A stretch of 9,944 nucleotides of DNA, from contig JASHRY010000290.1 in assembly GCA_030037105.1 (NCBI GenBank), positions 1 through 9,944 of the forward strand, read 5' to 3'. Position numbers and translations under genes: made by a program. The notes below the pieces were generated by a model. That model worked only from the letters and a program-made list of their open reading frames with translations. It did no database searches and had not been told where the DNA came from. Source of the DNA: Xanthobacteraceae bacterium. Its GTDB lineage: Bacteria; Pseudomonadota; Alphaproteobacteria; Rhizobiales; Xanthobacteraceae. Below, piece after piece: positions 6,844 through 9,944 of the stretch. Within the stretch, counting starts at the first letter, position 1; each line of letters starts with the position of its first letter.

Positions 6844-7035
6844 TTAGAGTTTGCGCAACCTGATCGTCTCCGCTTTAGGTCAGAGTCCGGATTCATATTC
6901 CTTTTCTCCATCAAAGACGTATTGGCCGTTTTTCGAGCCGCCGCCGAGCAAAGTTGCGAGTGACGACGCGAATTTGCATCCGAATGCCATCGCGACGACA
7001 TCGTCGAGCGTTGTGATCTTTTTATCACTGATGCG
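6844..7035 (-). pseudogene. Possible decayed gene fragment, unidentified
   Basis: On the minus strand one frame reads KITTLDDVVAMAFG, then KFASSLATLLGGG, then SKNGQYVFDGEKEYESGL, a TGA at 6880-6882, and PKAETIRLRKL to a TAA at 6844-6846. The TGA is one change from an arginine CGA, and reading through it gives a natural-looking C-terminus. Upstream of 7035 the same frame carries several stops. The shortest intact version would be a 36-codon ORF from ATG 6990 to 6880. No ribosome site was seen. The low-complexity-free composition suggests a broken gene end, but other frames here are also fairly open, so confidence is low. Confidence 0.22.
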
Positions 7036-7081
7036 TCAAAACTCGCACGACTAGCCGATCCGATCGCAGCGTTAGAGCTGA

Positions 7082-7103
7082 TTGTCATCCCACTGTCATG
7101 GCC
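7082..7103 (+). promoter_or_regulatory. Pho box (PhoB-type direct repeat) upstream of the porin
   Basis: TTGTCAT (7082-7088) and CTGTCAT (7093-7099) stand 11 bases apart, matching the PhoB consensus of two CTGTCAT units with 4-base spacers at 13 of 14 positions. The spacers CCCA and GGCC are less AT-rich than usual. A weak -10-like TACGAA starts at 7110, 10 bases past the second unit, which is about the spacing seen in PhoB-activated promoters. The porin ATG is 73 bases downstream of the second unit. Confidence 0.6.
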
Positions 7104-7114
7104 GAAACCTACGA

Positions 7115-7156
7115 AGGACGATGACTCGTCCTCGTTAGTTTCAGTTTCAAAACTAA
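7115..7156 (+). repeat. Two consecutive inverted repeats in the porin leader
   Basis: AGGACGA (7115-7121) pairs perfectly with TCGTCCT (7126-7132) around a 4-base loop; outside a bulged A7114, ACG (7111-7113) pairs with CGT (7133-7135). TTAGTTT (7135-7141) pairs with AAACTAA (7150-7156) around an 8-base loop that includes a tandem AGTTTC. They lie between the Pho box and the ribosome site and would be part of the mRNA leader or an operator. Confidence 0.55.
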
Positions 7157-7172
7157 TAGAACGGAGGGGGTG

Positions 7173-8888
7173 ATGGGGGTCAAACGAAAAGTGGCTGTTC
7201 TGCTCGCGGGCACAACTTTGGGAGCATCCTTTCTGATGGCCGCCCCGGTTTTCGCCGACGATGCGCAGACCCAGCAGATGCAGAACCAGATCAACGCCCT
7301 GCAGCAGCAATTGCAGGCGTTGCAGGACCAGATGGCGCAGACAAGGCAGCAGGCCAAGGCCGCGCAACAGTCCGCGCAGACCGCGCAACAGGCGCTGCAG
7401 AACGTTCCGCCGGGCGTCTTCAACGCCGCGTCGTCCGGTTCTCCAGGATCGCCGCTGGCGACCAAGTCGGGTCCGTCGTGGCTGCCGGCCGGGGTCCAGG
7501 TTTCGTTCGCCGGGAGCTTCATCGAAGGCGCGACCGTGTGGCGCCAGCGCAACGAAGTCTCCTCCGGCGCCAGCGATCCGGCTTTCAGCTCGCTGCCGTT
7601 TCCGAATACACCGCTTTACTACGAGAACGAGTGGCGGGCCTCCGCCCAGCAGAGCCGCATCGCGATCAAGATGACCGGAGACATCGATCCGACCCAGCAC
7701 CTGAAAGCCTATTACGAATCGGACTTCCTTGGTGCCGGCGTGACCGCTAATTCGCGCGAGAGCAACAGCTACAATTTGCGCATCCGCCAAGCCTTCCTGG
7801 AGTACGACAACGACAACTACCACTTCCATGTTGTCGGCGGTCAGGCCTGGAGCCTTTTGACCCAGAACCGGGTGGGGATGCTGCCGCAGACCGAGAACAC
7901 GCCGCTGACGATCGACGCCCAGTACGTCGTGGGCTTCAACTGGACGCGGCAGGAACAGCTCCGCTTCGTTGAGGACTGGAACAAGGTGGCGTGGTTCGGC
8001 GTCTCGGTCGAGGCGCCACAGGCCGCGATCGGAGGCACGTTGCCGGCCGCAGGAGCGGCCTATCCCTATGTGGTCAACGCGGCCAACAACTGCAACAATT
8101 CCGGACTGCTCGACAGCGCAACATATTGCTCCAACGATGTCGCGCCTGACGTGATCGAGAAAATCGCCCTCGATCCGGGCTGGGGGCATTATGAAGTGTT
8201 CGGCATGGAGCGTGCGCTCGCCGACCAGGTGTCACCCTACGTCAGCGCCACCACCCCGGCTTCCTGGTCGAGGAAGACGGCGTTCGGCTGGGACGTCGGC
8301 GGCTCCGTTCTGCTCCCTGCCGTGCCCAAATACCTCGACCTGCAGGGCTCCGTGATGTACGGCGACGGCGGCGGCCGCTACGGCTCGAGCCAGTTGGCCG
8401 ACGTTACTTACGGGCCGGACGGGTCGTTGCGGCCGCTTCCTTACCTCGGAGTCCTGCTCGGCGCAGTCGCCCATCCCTGGGACGGCCTCGACATCTATGC
8501 TTACGCTGGCCAGGAGCAGGTGAATGCGAAATACTTCGGCACGGGCAGCGACGGCTATGGCAACCCTCTCGCCGTCAACAACGGCTGCCTCGAGGAAAAC
8601 GCGGCCTACGCCAACAACCCCGGCGGGATTGGCGCGGCATCGTTCAATTCGCCGATCAGCGGTTTGACGTGCACGGCCAACGTCAAGCGCACGCAGGAGC
8701 TCACGATCGGCTTCTGGCAGAACATCTACAAGGGGCCGGTGGGACGGTTCGTCTTCGGTCTGCAATATGAGTACGTAAGGCTGGAAGCTTTCCCGGGCGT
8801 TCCGACCGGCTCCGGCACTCCCAACGAGGGGCTGAACCCCAACAACAACATCTTCTTCACGTCGATTCGTTACTATCCCTTCCCGTAA
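7173..8888 (+). CDS. Large outer-membrane porin with N-terminal coiled coil (DcaP-like organisation)
   Basis: 571-residue trimeric-porin-type protein for passive uptake of small solutes across the outer membrane. The signal peptide ends at VFA28-DD. Residues about 31-75 are a Gln-rich coiled coil (QMQNQINALQQQLQALQDQM), like the periplasmic trimerising stalk of DcaP-type porins. A Pro/Gly/Ser linker follows, then a barrel rich in aromatic strands: RIAIKMTGDI, LKAYYESDFLGAG, LRIRQAFLEYDND, FHVVGGQAWSLL, GFWQNIY, GRFVFGLQYEYVRLEAF and FFTSIRYYPFP. Four cysteines (C307/C319 and C472/C500) sit in loop-like segments and probably form two disulfides. The last residue is Pro after Phe, so the usual terminal aromatic is shifted by one. 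The ATG at 7173 is chosen over GTG 7170 because GGAGG (7163-7167) is 5 bases before it. The Pho box upstream suggests a phosphate or organophosphate role, which is inference. Confidence 0.88.
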   Translation: MGVKRKVAVLLAGTTLGASFLMAAPVFADDAQTQQMQNQINALQQQLQALQDQMAQTRQQAKAAQQSAQTAQQALQNVPPGVFNAASSGSPGSPLATKSGPSWLPAGVQVSFAGSFIEGATVWRQRNEVSSGASDPAFSSLPFPNTPLYYENEWRASAQQSRIAIKMTGDIDPTQHLKAYYESDFLGAGVTANSRESNSYNLRIRQAFLEYDNDNYHFHVVGGQAWSLLTQNRVGMLPQTENTPLTIDAQYVVGFNWTRQEQLRFVEDWNKVAWFGVSVEAPQAAIGGTLPAAGAAYPYVVNAANNCNNSGLLDSATYCSNDVAPDVIEKIALDPGWGHYEVFGMERALADQVSPYVSATTPASWSRKTAFGWDVGGSVLLPAVPKYLDLQGSVMYGDGGGRYGSSQLADVTYGPDGSLRPLPYLGVLLGAVAHPWDGLDIYAYAGQEQVNAKYFGTGSDGYGNPLAVNNGCLEENAAYANNPGGIGAASFNSPISGLTCTANVKRTQELTIGFWQNIYKGPVGRFVFGLQYEYVRLEAFPGVPTGSGTPNEGLNPNNNIFFTSIRYYPFP

Positions 8889-8922
8889 GGCACTATTGCG
8901 GAATATTCAGAATGATTGCGGC

Positions 8923-8943
8923 GCCGTCGGCTGGATCGGCGGC
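8923..8943 (+). terminator. Weak candidate terminator of the porin gene
   Basis: GCCGTC (8923-8928) pairs with GGCGGC (8938-8943), including one G-T pair, over a 9-base loop. It is followed by CCCTTATTATG and then a T run (8957-8961). The stem is short and the T run is displaced. Confidence 0.3.
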
Positions 8944-8949
8944 CCCTTA

Positions 8950-8969
8950 TTATGAATTTTTATGAATTT
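8950..8969 (+). repeat. Perfect 10-bp tandem repeat TTATGAATTT x2
   Basis: TTATGAATTT occurs at 8950-8959 and 8960-8969 without spacer, just after the candidate terminator. No function is evident. Confidence 0.9.
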
Positions 8970-9070
8970 AAGAGCCGCGGCGAATGAGCCATATTTGCAA
9001 CACTTGCCGTGAAAGTGTCGGGTAAGCGAGAAACTGTAGTTAAAACAATAGCTTCTATAGCCACGGCGGG

Positions 9071-9099
9071 TTGACCAGAGCATCGACCCGGAATATCAA
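9071..9099 (+). promoter_or_regulatory. Candidate sigma70 promoter of the Omp25-like gene
   Basis: TTGACC (9071-9076) and TATCAA (9094-9099) are separated by 17 bases, matching the consensus at 5/6 and 4/6 positions. The predicted mRNA leader would be about 110 bases. A downstream AT-rich stretch (9104-9117) lacks a spaced -35. Confidence 0.45.
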
Positions 9100-9214
9100 A
9101 AGGTATATGATAAAAAAGGTTTGAGTTAGGTCGATTCATGCCGTTGGAGTCCGAGGTTCTTAAGTGAGCTTGGGCTCGTCGGCGGCCGAGGAACGCGAGC
9201 GGGGTGAAATACTG

Positions 9215-9940
9215 ATGCCACTGCTCGGCAGAGCTTGCAGGTTTCTCCTTGTTGCCGGCGCCAGCGCTTGCATGGTGCAAGTCGCTGCGGCGACCGATTT
9301 GAATGTTTTTACGATAACCTCGCCGCAACCGCAAAGCACCGAATGGTCATCGAACTTCTATTTCAAAGCCAACCCGGGCGATGCTTCGGGCTTCTCATGG
9401 ATGAATCCGACAACGTCGAGCGCCCTTTCATCGCTTGGCGCCGCGGCCGGACCGACAAACGAGAGCTTCGGATATAACTTCCAATCGGGGAACTTGGTGC
9501 TCGGTCTCGAAGGCTCGTTGTCGGCGGCCAACTTCGACGGCAGGTTCACGAGCCCGAACATTCCCGCGGTTGGAGCGTGGACCCCGAACATGAATTGGCT
9601 CGGCACGGTAACGGGCCGAGTCGGCTTTTCGTTTGGCCAATGGTTGCCCTATGTCAAAGGCGGGTTCGCTGCGGCCGATGTGGGATCGCCGCTCCAAGGC
9701 GGTCCGATGGGAGGTTTCTCGCAAAGCTCGGTGCCGCAAACCGGCTGGATCGCCGGCGTCGGATTTGAATATCAATTGTCGCCCAAATGGTCTTTGGGCC
9801 TTGAATATCTCTACAGCGACCTCAGCAGCGGCAGTGGCGGGCAAAACGCGATCGGCGCCGGCGGATCGCCGGAAATGTACTCCACCGCGGTGAAGAGCCA
9901 GAGCTTGCTCGGCCGGCTGAATTACAAGGCGGGGTGGTGA
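9215..9940 (+). CDS. Omp25-like outer-membrane beta-barrel protein (porin family, eight-stranded type)
   Basis: 241-residue outer-membrane protein of the small beta-barrel group typical of Alphaproteobacteria (Omp25/Omp31, opacity-type barrels). The signal peptide is GRACRFLLVAGASACMVQVAAA, cleaved near residue 26. Family patterns are GYNFQSGNLVLGLEGSLSAAN (86-106), NWLGTVTGRVGFSFGQWLPYVKGGFA (127-152) and TGWIAGVGFEYQLSPKWSLGLEYLYSDL (176-203). The C-terminal strand is SLLGRLNYKAGW, ending in Trp rather than the usual Phe. The N-terminal third (residues 27-80: NVFTITSPQPQ, KANPGDASGFSWMNP) is unlike the normal WTGFY first strand and may be a variant loop or plug. The ATG at 9215 is preceded by GGGGTGA (9201-9207) at 7-base spacing, which favours it over the GTG at 9164. 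The role is probably structural for the envelope or in host/surface interaction; not determinable here. Confidence 0.85.
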   Translation: MPLLGRACRFLLVAGASACMVQVAAATDLNVFTITSPQPQSTEWSSNFYFKANPGDASGFSWMNPTTSSALSSLGAAAGPTNESFGYNFQSGNLVLGLEGSLSAANFDGRFTSPNIPAVGAWTPNMNWLGTVTGRVGFSFGQWLPYVKGGFAAADVGSPLQGGPMGGFSQSSVPQTGWIAGVGFEYQLSPKWSLGLEYLYSDLSSGSGGQNAIGAGGSPEMYSTAVKSQSLLGRLNYKAGW

Positions 9941-9944
9941 GCTA

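Larger units (their letters stand above)
6795..7172. other. Intergenic region with porin control signals and a possible gene remnant
   Basis: 378 bases. The right half holds the Pho-box-like direct repeat and two hairpins ahead of the porin. The left half (about 6844-7035) contains a minus-strand frame of protein-like composition, described in the findings, that I could not identify. A 67-codon plus-strand frame at 6851-7054 lies opposite it, lacks a ribosome site and is not called. Confidence 0.5.
8889..9214. other. AT-rich intergenic region between porin and Omp25-like gene
   Basis: 326 bases. It holds a possible terminator (8923-8943), a 10-bp tandem repeat (8950-8969) and a promoter-like pair (9071-9099). 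No credible gene was seen on either strand. Confidence 0.6.

Noticed and set aside
6837..8189. 450-codon minus-strand ORF opposite the porin
   Set aside because: Most of it is antisense to the porin. Its end runs through the intergenic region where another minus frame looks more protein-like; no start signal.
9164..9214. GTG start for the Omp25-like gene
   Set aside because: It would add 17 charged residues before the signal peptide; ATG 9215 has GGGGTGA at proper spacing.
9428..9844. 138-codon minus-strand ORF opposite the Omp25-like gene
   Set aside because: It is antisense to a gene with clear small-barrel motifs.
1..9944. CRISPR array, tRNA, rRNA, insertion sequence or defence system
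   Set aside because: No regularly spaced repeats, cloverleaf sequences, transposase motifs or nuclease/helicase domains were seen on either strand.

Overview
The window is GC-rich DNA with AT-richer intergenic stretches. It most likely comes from an alphaproteobacterium of the order Rhizobiales (Hyphomicrobiales; Bradyrhizobium-like). Three things suggest this: the style of the genes (NodT-type efflux lipoprotein, Omp25-like barrel), an interspersed palindromic repeat at 4280-4366 of a kind I recognise from Rhizobiales intergenic regions, and codon use strongly biased to G/C at third positions. This assignment is inference. No rRNA, tRNA, CRISPR array, transposase or phage gene was seen.

Layout. 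Positions 1-2414 (minus strand) hold the first ~805 codons of an inner-membrane RND drug-efflux permease; its 3' end lies outside the window. All other genes are on the plus strand. They are a small exported protein of unknown function with a probable leaderless transcript (2565-3143), an outer-membrane beta-barrel protein (3307-4278), a NodT-family outer-membrane efflux lipoprotein (4613-6196), a small secreted basic/His-rich protein (6444-6794), a large coiled-coil porin (7173-8888) and an Omp25-like beta-barrel (9215-9940). Each plus-strand gene is separated from its neighbours by 150-420 bases and several have their own promoter-like sequences, so this looks like a set of single genes rather than one operon.

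Function. Every gene product is predicted to act in the envelope: one inner-membrane pump, two exported soluble proteins, three outer-membrane barrels and one outer-membrane efflux duct. The RND permease and the NodT duct could form a tripartite pump, but the periplasmic adaptor is not in the window and may lie beyond position 1. The porin at 7173 has a near-perfect Pho box upstream, which suggests induction by phosphate starvation. The barrel at 3307 has an 18-base dyad overlapping a perfect -35 hexamer, which suggests repressor control.

I found no convincing previously undescribed multi-gene system. The most interesting signals are regulatory: the Pho box, the dyad operator, the leaderless promoter and a duplicated start codon. 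There is also a possible decayed gene in the 6795-7172 intergenic region.
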